Shown piece by piece: positions 27,890 through 36,861 of a stretch of DNA of 64,000 nucleotides. Positions within the stretch are counted from its first letter, which is position 1. Each line of letters starts with the position of its first letter. Source of the DNA: Agromyces sp. LHK192 (lineage in GTDB: Bacteria; Actinomycetota; Actinomycetes; Actinomycetales; Microbacteriaceae); NCBI RefSeq assembly GCF_004006235.1, contig NZ_CP034753.1, forward strand, positions 1,364,001-1,428,000, written 5' to 3'. The position numbers and the translations under genes are program-made. The notes beneath the pieces are model-generated. The model made no database searches and was not told where the DNA came from. It worked only from the letters and a program-made list of their open reading frames with translations.

Positions 27890-28920
27890 CGCGGGTCGGG
27901 CCTCCGCCGACCCAGCGGGCCGTTGATCGGGTCGGACGTGATCAGGTACGGGGGCTTGCCCATCGCCATGTTCACGTTGATCCCGATGTACTCGGCGATC
28001 ACGCCCAGCGAGAAGAGGATCGCTCCCGACGAGACCAGGATCACGACGATCGTCGACGCCCACCCTTCGGGGACATCGTTGCCGGCGAGCCGGGAGATGA
28101 AGATGAAGATCGCGAGGAGGAGGCCGACGACACCGAACACCGAGCCGAGCACGCTCACGAATCGGAGCGCGCGCGTGCCGCTCGAGAGGATCATCCGCCA
28201 GAAGTGGGAGAAGAGCCGCCGAGGGGAATACCCGGACACGCGATCGCCCTCGTTGCGGAGTTCGACGGGTGAGGTGACGACCTTGCCGGCGACCCAGCCC
28301 ATGGCGACGTCCAGATAGACTCCCGAGCCCGAGTATGCGGCGACGCTCCGGCCGATCGTGCCGAGGATCAATCGGAAGCTCTGGTAGTCGGGAGCGTTCG
28401 AGCCGGTGAAGAACCGCGTCAGCAGCCACTTGGCGCCCTTCGACGCGGAGTTGCGGACGAACCCGTGGGGAGCGGGGTTCGTGGGCTTCGCGTAGACCAC
28501 CGACGCGGCCTCCCGGAGTGCGGTGTCGAGCATGCCGCCGATCGCGTTCGGATCATGCTGCCCGTCCTCATCGAGGGTCACGATCCACTCGCTCCCCGAT
28601 GAGGCCATCCCCGCGAGCGTCGCCGCGTGCTGTCCGTAGTTCCGGCTCAGCCAGACGAGCCGCACGAACGGATGCCTCGCCGCGATCGAGCGCATAACCG
28701 TCGCGGAATCGTCCGGGCCGTTGTCATGGACGAGGATCACCTCTCGGACGATCATCCGGTAGCCGTCGGGAGTCGGCACGCCCTCGGTCAGAGGCACGAT
28801 CTCCTCGAGCAGTGCGTCGAGCGTGCGCTCTCCCTGATAGACCGGGATGACGATCGACACCTCGTGCGGACGGATCGAGTACTCATCCGTCGGCGTATTC
28901 ACGAGTGTCGACTCTACCAT
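27886..28920 (-). CDS. GT2 polyprenol-phosphate glycosyltransferase with two C-terminal helices
   Basis: GT-A fold enzyme of the DPM1/ArnC/GtrB type, which makes polyprenyl-phosphate sugars at the inner membrane face. The 344-aa protein has VSIVIPVYQGERTLDALL, the LDEDGQHDP metal-binding motif, and a downstream Q/RxxRW-like region. Two long hydrophobic helices at about residues 245-310 follow, as in GtrB. ATG 28920 is preceded by AAGGAG at ideal distance, so I rejected the longer frame starting at 28962. It is translationally coupled to the epimerase gene downstream and follows the large membrane protein by 57 bp. The GtrA proteins in the window could be its partners. Confidence 0.9.
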   Translation of the reverse strand: MVESTLVNTPTDEYSIRPHEVSIVIPVYQGERTLDALLEEIVPLTEGVPTPDGYRMIVREVILVHDNGPDDSATVMRSIAARHPFVRLVWLSRNYGQHAATLAGMASSGSEWIVTLDEDGQHDPNAIGGMLDTALREAASVVYAKPTNPAPHGFVRNSASKGAKWLLTRFFTGSNAPDYQSFRLILGTIGRSVAAYSGSGVYLDVAMGWVAGKVVTSPVELRNEGDRVSGYSPRRLFSHFWRMILSSGTRALRFVSVLGSVFGVVGLLLAIFIFISRLAGNDVPEGWASTIVVILVSSGAILFSLGVIAEYIGINVNMAMGKPPYLITSDPINGPLGRRRPDPR

Positions 28921-28977
28921 GGGGCTCCTTCGGGAGGCCGGACGGCGGGCGCCGAACGGCAAGGGATGCGGGGCTCG

Positions 28978-31233
28978 TTACGGCCGCACGGCGTCGAGCA
29001 TCTGCACGAGTTCGTCCTGAACCAGGACGACCCGGCTGAGCACGATCCCGTCGAGCGGGACCTCCCCGCCGTCGAAGTCGATTCCTACGGGGAAGGACCC
29101 GGGCGCAGCGGTGAAGGATACGGACACCTCGCCGACGCCGTCGACGAGCGGCACCTCCTGCGTGCGTCCGTCGGGAAGCGTCACGAGCGCGCGCTGGGCG
29201 CCGATCGGGCCGGCGATGGAGAACGACAGGTGGATGTCGGCATCGTCCCCCGTGTCGTTCGCGATCGTGAATGCTCCGCCCAGACGTCCGGTCCCGAATG
29301 TCGCACCACCGTCCTCGTCGAAGCCGGCGCCGAAGCCCGGCGACGGATACGGCGTGACCGGCTCCGTGATCAGCTCGCGGGCGCGGTCCAGCGTCGTGGG
29401 CGGGGTCGTGGCGGCGACCGATGCCGTGTACTCCCGGAGGTCGTAGAACGCGAAGTTCGTGTTCGCGCTGACCTCGGGCTCGATGCCGGTCGATGCGGTG
29501 AGTGCGGCTTCGATGGCCGCACCGTGGTCGACGTAGGCATTCCGTTCGACGACGATCGCCGAGAACCCGGCGAGTGCCGTGAGATCCGCGAGGTCATCGG
29601 CCGGGTAGTTCTGGAGCTGGCCGGGCCAGTCTGCCGCAGGCCGACCCTTGATGCCGCCGTTCGACCAGCGGAGCTCATCGGTCTGCAGGTATGGGATGAG
29701 CTGTTCGGAGGCGAGGAACCCGGTGGGCCCGGAGTTCTCCGGGAACGGGATGTACGGGAGGAGCAGGACCTCCGAGCCGGACTCGAGCGTCGACTCGATC
29801 CCGCCGAACCACTCGGCGTCCGCCGAGAATCGCGTCGCGTTGCCCTCGTAGTCGAACGCATCGAACGACGGGGTCTGGTCGACGAAGCCGACGACGAGGA
29901 CGACTCCGGCCGAGACGGCGGCGATCGTCCGTCGTGCAGCCGGCGCGAGACCTCGCGCGGCGACCGCGCGTCTGATGATGGCGTCGACGAGGAGCCCGAC
30001 GACCGCGAGCGCGAGGATCGCCATGACGATCACGATCCGGTTCCACCCGCGAAGGCTGGAGGTGAAGAACGAGACCACGGTCGAGAGCCCGCCGACCGTG
30101 CCGAACAGGAAGGCGACGAAGAGGAGGCTCGCGAGCCACGCGGTCGTGCGGCCGGGCCTCGTCGCGAGCCAGCCGCCGCGGCCGCGACGAAGGATGCCCT
30201 GCACCGCCAGCAGGATGAACGCGGACACCAGCCCGAGCGCTGCGATCGATCCGAGAGCCGGCTGCTCGCTGAGCAGGGGATAGCTCGAGTCGTACATGTC
30301 TCGCAGGGTCTGCAAGGGGCCGATGCGGTGCCCTGGCCAAGGGAGCAGCAGTTGCGACAGCTTCAGCGCGTAGATCTCGGCCTCTGCGCGCATTCGCTCC
30401 AGGCCCCCGCCGTTCGCGCCGTGCTGAAGGCCGAAGAGGATATCGGGAGCCATGTTCACGAGCATCACGACGACCGTCAGCACACCCGCGCCGGCGGCAC
30501 CCAGGAACGGCTTCCACCGGCGATCCCGGATCAGCACGACGATGCCGGTGAAGGCGAGCAGCACCAGGAAGAAGACGGCGTAGTACGACGACGAGGTCGC
30601 GAGCAGTGCGATCCAGACGACGGTGCGTGTGGAGGGGGAGACGACCCATCGGAGGACGGGGTTCTGCGAGCGCCCGACCCCCCAGATCCTTCGACGCTGG
30701 AGGATGAGCACGAGCAGGCCCATCGCGAGCGGCACCGCGTAGTAGGAGCCGAGCCACAGATGGTCCTGGCCGCGCTGGAAGTGATAGGGCGCGATGGCGT
30801 ACAGCGTGGCGAGTGCCATGGTCAGCGCGCGCGACACGCCGCAGACGCGGAGGAACCAGACCGCGGCGAGGGCGGCGAGCGGGAAGCCGATGAGGAAGTA
30901 GACGTTGAGTGCGACGGCCCAGTCGCTCGTGAACAGCGAGATGATCTTCGCCGCGATCATGTGGAGGTTGTCGGCCGTGGGGAAGTCGCTGTAGAACTGC
31001 CCGGTCGGCGCACCCAGTCGCGGCTGGTGCTCGTACCAGCCCTCCTCGATCACCGTCTTGAAGTGGGCTCCGGTGGGCAGCGCGTCGCCCGCATACGAGA
31101 GCGGCACGCGCAGGTCGGCGCGCCACAGGGCGAGGGCGATGTAGGTCGCGATTCCCGTCACGACGGCCGTGACGGCGTACAGCAGCGCCTCCGTCCACCG
31201 CGTGCCGGTGGACGGGCTCGTCATGCCCGTCAC
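28978..31233 (-). CDS. large multi-pass membrane protein, GT-C glycosyltransferase-like (YfhO/DUF6311-type)
   Basis: A 751-aa protein with about 12 hydrophobic helices in the first 460 residues and a soluble extracytoplasmic C-terminal part. After helix 1 a loop has SYAGDALPTGAHFKTVIEEG, and later NPYHFQRG-like APYHFQRGQDHL occurs near the third helix. Loops of this type, rich in acidic and aromatic residues, hold the catalytic acid of GT-C enzymes that use polyprenyl-phosphate sugars. The C-terminal 250 residues contain two beta-rich regions. GTG 31233 overlaps the upstream GT2 stop as GTGA and has GAAGG 7 nt upstream; ATG 31224 is the alternative. It was not matched to a named family with certainty. 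Confidence 0.8.
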   Translation of the reverse strand: MTGMTSPSTGTRWTEALLYAVTAVVTGIATYIALALWRADLRVPLSYAGDALPTGAHFKTVIEEGWYEHQPRLGAPTGQFYSDFPTADNLHMIAAKIISLFTSDWAVALNVYFLIGFPLAALAAVWFLRVCGVSRALTMALATLYAIAPYHFQRGQDHLWLGSYYAVPLAMGLLVLILQRRRIWGVGRSQNPVLRWVVSPSTRTVVWIALLATSSSYYAVFFLVLLAFTGIVVLIRDRRWKPFLGAAGAGVLTVVVMLVNMAPDILFGLQHGANGGGLERMRAEAEIYALKLSQLLLPWPGHRIGPLQTLRDMYDSSYPLLSEQPALGSIAALGLVSAFILLAVQGILRRGRGGWLATRPGRTTAWLASLLFVAFLFGTVGGLSTVVSFFTSSLRGWNRIVIVMAILALAVVGLLVDAIIRRAVAARGLAPAARRTIAAVSAGVVLVVGFVDQTPSFDAFDYEGNATRFSADAEWFGGIESTLESGSEVLLLPYIPFPENSGPTGFLASEQLIPYLQTDELRWSNGGIKGRPAADWPGQLQNYPADDLADLTALAGFSAIVVERNAYVDHGAAIEAALTASTGIEPEVSANTNFAFYDLREYTASVAATTPPTTLDRARELITEPVTPYPSPGFGAGFDEDGGATFGTGRLGGAFTIANDTGDDADIHLSFSIAGPIGAQRALVTLPDGRTQEVPLVDGVGEVSVSFTAAPGSFPVGIDFDGGEVPLDGIVLSRVVLVQDELVQMLDAVRP

Positions 31234-32075
31234 GAGGCGGCCTTCGACATCCGCCGACCGAGCCACGCGTAGACCAACCGGCGCGCGACCGCGTTGAAGC
31301 GGGCCCGCGCATTCCCCAGTGCGACGTCGCTCCGTCGGACGATGCCGGTGGTGGTGGTCTCGAGCCGGCGGTGGAACCTGATGGCCTGGTGTGCCTGCTC
31401 ACCTGCGAGGCGCACGCTCCACTGGCCCGCATTCACGCGGAAGGCGGCGAGCGGTTCGCGGATCCCGACGAAGTCGCCCTGCATGAGGACGCTGACGTAG
31501 GTCGCCTCGTCGATGAGGTACTGCTCTCCCTCCGCCCAGTTGCCCGCGGCGGCGAGGCTGTCGCGCCTCATCATCACGCAGGCGGGTTCGCCGAAGACGT
31601 TCGTGCCGGCTCGGACGGTCGCGCGGATGGCAGCGCTGCCCGGGTGGCGTCCGGTCAGGCGCCCGATGCCGCGATTGCGGACCACCACGCGGCGGTTCGC
31701 GTCGATGATGTCGCGCGAGCTCGCGACGAGCACGACACCGGGCTCGAACGCGGCGACCTGCCGCTCGACGCTGTCGGGCGTGATCAGGTCGTCACCGCAC
31801 ACCAGCTTGACGAACTCACCGGTCGCCGCTTCCGTGACGCGATTCCAGTTGGCGCGCGCGCCGCCGCCGGCCGCCGTCTGGAGCAGGCGGACCCGCGGGT
31901 CACCGGCGTACTGCTGCAGGCGATCCCAGGTCCCGTCGGTGGAGGAGTGGTCGCTGACCACGATCTCGAGCTCGGGATAGGTCTGCGCGAGGAGGGAGCG
32001 CATCGTCTCCTCGATGTAGTCCGCGTTGTTGTACGCGGGAACCACGATCGACACCTTGGCGCGCATGCTCTCCAT
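31230..32075 (-). CDS. GT2-family glycosyltransferase
   Basis: Cytosolic GT-A glycosyltransferase of 281 aa. It begins VSIVVPAYNNADYIEETM, has VVSDHSSTDGTWD (nucleotide contact) and the DxD-like LVCGDDLITPDS, then a variable acceptor domain with EGEQYLIDEATYVSVL. Start is ATG 32075 or ATG 32066; neither has an ideal ribosome binding site. A TAGGAT -10 element on the minus strand at 32112-32117 places it first in the operon with the membrane protein, polyprenol GT2 and epimerase. Donor and acceptor are unknown. Confidence 0.88.
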   Translation of the reverse strand: MESMRAKVSIVVPAYNNADYIEETMRSLLAQTYPELEIVVSDHSSTDGTWDRLQQYAGDPRVRLLQTAAGGGARANWNRVTEAATGEFVKLVCGDDLITPDSVERQVAAFEPGVVLVASSRDIIDANRRVVVRNRGIGRLTGRHPGSAAIRATVRAGTNVFGEPACVMMRRDSLAAAGNWAEGEQYLIDEATYVSVLMQGDFVGIREPLAAFRVNAGQWSVRLAGEQAHQAIRFHRRLETTTTGIVRRSDVALGNARARFNAVARRLVYAWLGRRMSKAAS

Positions 32076-32111
32076 CTTCCCGAACCGGTCGACGCTGCCC
32101 GCGCCCAGAGC

Positions 32112-32117
32112 ATCCTA
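32112..32117 (-). promoter_or_regulatory. -10 element of the operon 32075-26924
   Basis: TAGGAT on the minus strand, within TAGGATGCT. The identical nonamer TAGGATGCT occurs on the plus strand at 32162-32170, facing the opposite way. Confidence 0.5.
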
Positions 32118-32161
32118 GCCGACCCGTGGTGTCCGTCAGCCGGGTCGCAGGAGTCAGGGCG

Positions 32162-32167
32162 TAGGAT
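32162..32167 (+). promoter_or_regulatory. -10 element for the second gtrA-like gene
   Basis: TAGGAT on the plus strand, mirrored by the same element for the divergent operon at 32112-32117. Confidence 0.5.
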
Positions 32168-32206
32168 GCTGGTCGGCTCAGGTTGGCCGGCGGCGAAAGG
32201 GTGCGG

Positions 32207-32674
32207 ATGACGGGCGGTTCCACGGTGGACGGAGAGATCGAGCAGGCGCCCCGCCCCTCGTGGACGTCACGGCTCCTCGGACTCTACCGGGACGAACGAG
32301 TGCGGTTCGTGATGGTCGGCGGGGCCAACACGGCGATCGGCTACGGCCTGTTCCTGCTGTTCGAGTTCACGACCGGTCCGTACCTCGGCTACTTCTTCAG
32401 CCTGTACGCCTCGTTCTTCGTCGCGAGCATCGTGGCGTTCATCCTGCACCGCCACTACACGTTCAAGGTCAACGGCACCGGCAACGTCCTCGTCGACTTC
32501 GTCCGGTTCTTGAGCGTGTACGTCGTCTCGCTCGGACTGAACACCGTCGCCCTGCCGATCTGCGTCGAGCTGCTCGGCCTCGAGCCCTGGCTCGCGCAGG
32601 CCATCATCGTCGTCGTGACGACGCTGGTGAGCTACTTCGGCCACAAGTACTTCTCCTTCCGTCGGAAGGCCTGA
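32207..32674 (+). CDS. GtrA-family membrane protein (second copy)
   Basis: A 155-residue four-helix GtrA protein, shorter than the copy at 17219. Helix 1 has RFVMVGGANTAIGYGLFLLF, with LHRHYTFKVNG between helices 2 and 3 and VSYFGHKYFSFRRK at the end. GtrA proteins are thought to translocate polyprenyl-phosphate sugars made by GtrB-like GT2 enzymes; two such enzymes are encoded here (27886 and 55080). ATG 32207 is chosen with GAAAGGG about 6 nt upstream; a TTG at 32183 is in frame. It converges on a GT4 gene 21 bp away. Confidence 0.88.
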   Translation: MTGGSTVDGEIEQAPRPSWTSRLLGLYRDERVRFVMVGGANTAIGYGLFLLFEFTTGPYLGYFFSLYASFFVASIVAFILHRHYTFKVNGTGNVLVDFVRFLSVYVVSLGLNTVALPICVELLGLEPWLAQAIIVVVTTLVSYFGHKYFSFRRKA

Positions 32675-32695
32675 GCCGGAGATCCTTCGCCGACG

Positions 32696-33844
32696 TCAGT
32701 CGGAAGGGACCGATCCGGTCGCGATCGCGTACGCGCGGAGGTGCTGCTCGGCGCTCGCCTCCCAGGTGAACCCGTGCGCCCGCTGGACGGCTCGTCCTCG
32801 CAGTCCGTCGCGCGTGGCGGCGTCGTCGAGCAGGTCGGAGAGTGCGGTCGAGATGGACCGCGCATCCGTCTCGGTGTACGCGACGGCGTCGCCACCGACC
32901 TCCGGGAGCGAAAGGCGCCGGGTCGTCAGGACGCAGGCGCCGCAGGCCATCGCTTCCAGCACGGGAAGGCCGAACCCCTCGCCCAGGCTCGGGTAGGCGA
33001 CCACGATGGCACCGCCGAGGAGTGCGGGCAGCTCGTCGAGGGGGAGGTAGCCCGCGAGCCGCACGTCCGCCCCGGCCTCCCTGGCCCGGTCGATCGCCGG
33101 TCCGACGCCGTCGTCCCAGCCTCTGCCGCCGGCGAGCACGAGCGCCGGGAGCGGTCGGCCGTCGCGCGCGTCAGCGAGACGCGCGTACGCGTCGAGGAGC
33201 GCCACCACGTTCTTCCGGGGCTCGAGCGTTCCGAGGAACGCGATCCACCCGTGGTCGAGGACGTACCGCGCGGCGAACGCGTCGACGGCGGCGGGATCCG
33301 GTCGGTGGAACCGGTCGCGGTCGACGGCGAGATGGGCCACCACGACTCGGGCCGGCGCGAAGCGGGTGCGCGTGGTGAGCTCGCCGGCCGTCGCCGCGCT
33401 CGGCGTCACCGCGACGGCGCGGGTGCGGGCGAGTGCGCGGATCCATGCGCGGAAGAACCGACCCTTCGTGCGCGTGTGTACCCCGGGGTCGCTGAAGAAG
33501 GTCAGGTCGTGCACGGTCACCACACGCGACCGCGTCGTCAGGATCGGGAAGGTGTAGTGGACACTGTGAATGACGTCGGCGCGGATGCGTCGGGCCATGG
33601 CGGGAAGCCCGAACTGCTCCCAGATCAGGCGGCCCGGCGTGCGCTCCACGAAGTGCGGAGAGACCTCGACCCTGGCGCCGGCGGAGTGGAACGCCTCGGC
33701 GTCGGCGGGCTTGCAGACCACGACGAGATCAACTCCCAGACGCGTGAGTGCCGGCACGATCGCGTCGACGTATCGCCCGACGCCACCCCGATCCGCGGGG
33801 ATCGGGGTGGCGTCGAGGAGGATCGTCGGTCGGCGATCAACCAT
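32696..33844 (-). CDS. GT4-family glycosyltransferase
   Basis: 382-aa GT-B glycosyltransferase. ADRGGVGRYVDAIVPAL is the N-terminal acceptor loop, HSVHYTFPI and VVTVHDLTFF follow, then FLGTLEPRKNVVALL (donor phosphates) and the catalytic EGFGLPVLE motif with AMACGACVLTTRR. These features are those of mannosyl/rhamnosyltransferases that act on lipid-linked polysaccharides. Its start overlaps the upstream dehydratase stop by 8 bp, so a GDP-mannose-derived donor is a reasonable guess. It is the terminal gene of the gmd-gmd-GT operon. Confidence 0.91.
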   Translation of the reverse strand: MVDRRPTILLDATPIPADRGGVGRYVDAIVPALTRLGVDLVVVCKPADAEAFHSAGARVEVSPHFVERTPGRLIWEQFGLPAMARRIRADVIHSVHYTFPILTTRSRVVTVHDLTFFSDPGVHTRTKGRFFRAWIRALARTRAVAVTPSAATAGELTTRTRFAPARVVVAHLAVDRDRFHRPDPAAVDAFAARYVLDHGWIAFLGTLEPRKNVVALLDAYARLADARDGRPLPALVLAGGRGWDDGVGPAIDRAREAGADVRLAGYLPLDELPALLGGAIVVAYPSLGEGFGLPVLEAMACGACVLTTRRLSLPEVGGDAVAYTETDARSISTALSDLLDDAATRDGLRGRAVQRAHGFTWEASAEQHLRAYAIATGSVPSD

Positions 33845-34811
33845 CGGCGCGGCCGGATGCCTCCCGCACGAGCGCGAGGTCGTGGTCGACCATCGCCTCT
33901 ACGAGTGCCTCGAAGGATCGGGTCGGTTCCCAGCCGAGCACGCGGCGCGCCTTCGAGGCATCCCCCACCTGCTCAGCGGGGTCGGCAGGCCTGGCGAAGG
34001 CCTGCGAGATGACGACGTGGCGTTCCCAATCCGTGATTCCCGCTCGCGCGAAGGCGATGCGGACGAAGTCGGCGATGGAGTGCGTCTCGCCGGTCGCGAT
34101 CACGAAGTCGCCGGGATCGTCGGCCTGCGCGGCGAGGCGAAGCGCCTCGGCGTAGTCCGGCGCCCAGCCCCAGTCGCGGCGCATGTCGAGGCCGCCGAGT
34201 TCGAGCGTGTCCTGGAGGCCGGCCGCGATCCGGGCGGCGGCCGCGGTGATCTTTCGCGTCACGAACGTCTCAGGTCGGCGCGGCGACTCGTGGTTGTACA
34301 GGATGCACGATGAGGCTGCGAGGCCACGCGTCCGGTAGATCTCCACGAGGTGCTGCCCGAACGCCTTCGTCGCTCCGTAAGGAGAAGTGGGTCGGATCGG
34401 CGTCTGCTCGGATTGGGGCGACTCCGAGGCGGACCCGAAGATCTCCGCACTCGACGCCTGCACGAAGCGAACGGGTCGGCCCGCGTCCTCTTGGAGCCGC
34501 AGGGTCGATTCCAGCAGTGCGACGACCGGCAGCACGTTGACCTCGGTGGTCGAGACCGGCTGCTGCCAGGACTGGAAGACGCTGCTGACCGCGGCGAGGT
34601 TGTAGACCGCGTCGGGTCGGAGTTCGGCAACCAGCTCGGCGACGGCGGCGGTGTCGGTGAGGTCGAGCGTGTGCAGCTCGACGCCGTCGACGGCGCCGGC
34701 GTCGTGGCCGGGTCGGACGACTCCGTGCACCGTCGCGCCCTCCTCGAGAAGGAGTTCGCTCAGGTAGGAGCCGTCCTGACCGGCCGCGCCGGTGATGAGT
34801 GCGACCGTCAC
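33837..34811 (-). CDS. GDP-mannose 4,6-dehydratase-family protein (second, diverged copy)
   Basis: 324-aa extended short-chain dehydrogenase of the GMD group. GAAGQDGSYLSELLL gives the NADP loop, QASSAEIFG and SPYGATKAFG the catalytic Ser/Tyr/Lys region, and NHESPRRPETFVTRKI the hallmark GMD tetramer loop. The upstream copy has GPEFVTRKI instead. It is markedly diverged from the neighbouring copy and shorter in substrate loops, so it may act on the product of that enzyme (as a reductase or epimerase) rather than repeat the reaction; the sequence alone cannot decide. It lies 4 bp downstream of the first copy and overlaps the glycosyltransferase gene by 8 bp. Confidence 0.85.
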   Translation of the reverse strand: MTVALITGAAGQDGSYLSELLLEEGATVHGVVRPGHDAGAVDGVELHTLDLTDTAAVAELVAELRPDAVYNLAAVSSVFQSWQQPVSTTEVNVLPVVALLESTLRLQEDAGRPVRFVQASSAEIFGSASESPQSEQTPIRPTSPYGATKAFGQHLVEIYRTRGLAASSCILYNHESPRRPETFVTRKITAAAARIAAGLQDTLELGGLDMRRDWGWAPDYAEALRLAAQADDPGDFVIATGETHSIADFVRIAFARAGITDWERHVVISQAFARPADPAEQVGDASKARRVLGWEPTRSFEALVEAMVDHDLALVREASGRADG

Positions 34812-34815
34812 AGGA

Positions 34816-35802
<987 letters not shown>

Positions 35803-35890
35803 GGGATTCCTTTGCTCTGCATGATCTGAGTCGTGGCGGGCCGCACACGGCCAAGGCGCATTCGACGACTCACGCCGAAGTGACCGTCAC

Positions 35891-35896
35891 AGTATA
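35891..35896 (-). promoter_or_regulatory. -10 element of the gmd operon
   Basis: TATACT on the minus strand, about 89 nt before ATG 35802. No -35 consensus is visible upstream. Confidence 0.5.
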
Positions 35897-35930
35897 GACG
35901 GCGGCGCGGTCGCCGCCGAGAGGGCTCGGC

Positions 35931-36794
35931 TCAGCGGACCGCCACCGAGATCGAGAAGAGCACGACCCACGCCAGGCCGAACCCGAGCAGGAGCCGGTCG
36001 CCGAGTACGGTGTCCTCCGGCGCGCCCGCCGTACCGCGATCGATCGAGAACGCGTAGCGGAGTGCCGCGAGCGAGAAGGGGATGAGCGTGAGTGCCGGCC
36101 AGGGGTTGGTCGAGAAATCGTCGGGCTCGAACGCCCAGAGCGAGTAGGCGATGAGCGTCAGGGCGACGGCCAACTGCCAGACGAAACGGAGGTACGACAG
36201 CGAGTAGTGCTCCAGCGAGCGGCGAGTGGTGCCGTCCGAGTGGCTGAGCTTCTCGGAGTACCGCTTGCCCGCGACCATGAAGAGCGATCCGAACGCGGTG
36301 ACCAGCAGGAACCACTGCGAGATCGGCACCTCGACGGCGACCGCTCCGGCGATCGCGCGAATGAGGAAACCACTGGACACGATCACGATGTCGATGACCG
36401 GGACGTGCTTGAGCCAGATGCAGTACGACAACTGGAGGACCTCGTACACGACGAGGACGAGGGCGAGGGCCGGCGTCGTGAGGAGGAGGGCCGCGACCGG
36501 GGCGGCCACGAGGAGGAGACAGGCCATCACGACCGCGGTTCGCACGCCGAGTTCGCCGGAGGCGATCGGACGGGACCGCTTCGTCGGATGCGCACGGTCG
36601 CTCTCGACATCGAGTGCGTCGTTCACCAGGTAGACACCCGATGACGCCAGGCAGAAGGTCGCGAATGCGACGACCACGGGGAGCCAGACGTCCGGGTCGG
36701 TGAGCACGCCGGCTGCGAGGGGCGCGGCGACGACGAGGGTATTCTTGAGCCACTGCTTCGGGCGCAGTGCCCTGATGGCCGCAGGTGTCCGCAC
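35931..36794 (-). CDS. decaprenyl-phosphate phosphoribosyltransferase (UbiA family)
   Basis: Integral membrane prenyl-phosphate transferase, about nine helices in 287 aa. The N-terminal RPKQWLKN and the aspartate-rich NDALDVESDRAHP at 58-70 followed by TKRSRPIASG are the signature of the DPPR synthase branch (compare Rv3806c), which links phosphoribose to decaprenyl phosphate. In mycobacteria the product becomes decaprenyl-phospho-arabinose through DprE1/DprE2; those are not in this window. GTG 36794 is chosen because ATG 36869 would run into the divergent flippase-like gene. A lipid-linked pentose donor for the cluster's GT-C proteins is inferred. Confidence 0.9.
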   Translation of the reverse strand: MRTPAAIRALRPKQWLKNTLVVAAPLAAGVLTDPDVWLPVVVAFATFCLASSGVYLVNDALDVESDRAHPTKRSRPIASGELGVRTAVVMACLLLVAAPVAALLLTTPALALVLVVYEVLQLSYCIWLKHVPVIDIVIVSSGFLIRAIAGAVAVEVPISQWFLLVTAFGSLFMVAGKRYSEKLSHSDGTTRRSLEHYSLSYLRFVWQLAVALTLIAYSLWAFEPDDFSTNPWPALTLIPFSLAALRYAFSIDRGTAGAPEDTVLGDRLLLGFGLAWVVLFSISVAVR

Positions 36795-36861
36795 GAGCTC
36801 CCCAGTCCGCTGATTTCGATGGCTCGTGTCCGGAGTCGAACCTCTTGCAAGGATACCCACT

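Noticed and set aside
28937..28962. Earlier start for the polyprenol GT2 gene at 28962
   Set aside because: The extra residues are Arg/Pro-rich, and AAGGAG lies directly before ATG 28920.
33837..34811. Annotation as a GDP-4-keto-6-deoxymannose reductase (Rmd)
   Set aside because: The NHESPRR...FVTRKI loop is a dehydratase hallmark and Rmd-specific motifs are not visible, so only the family is named.
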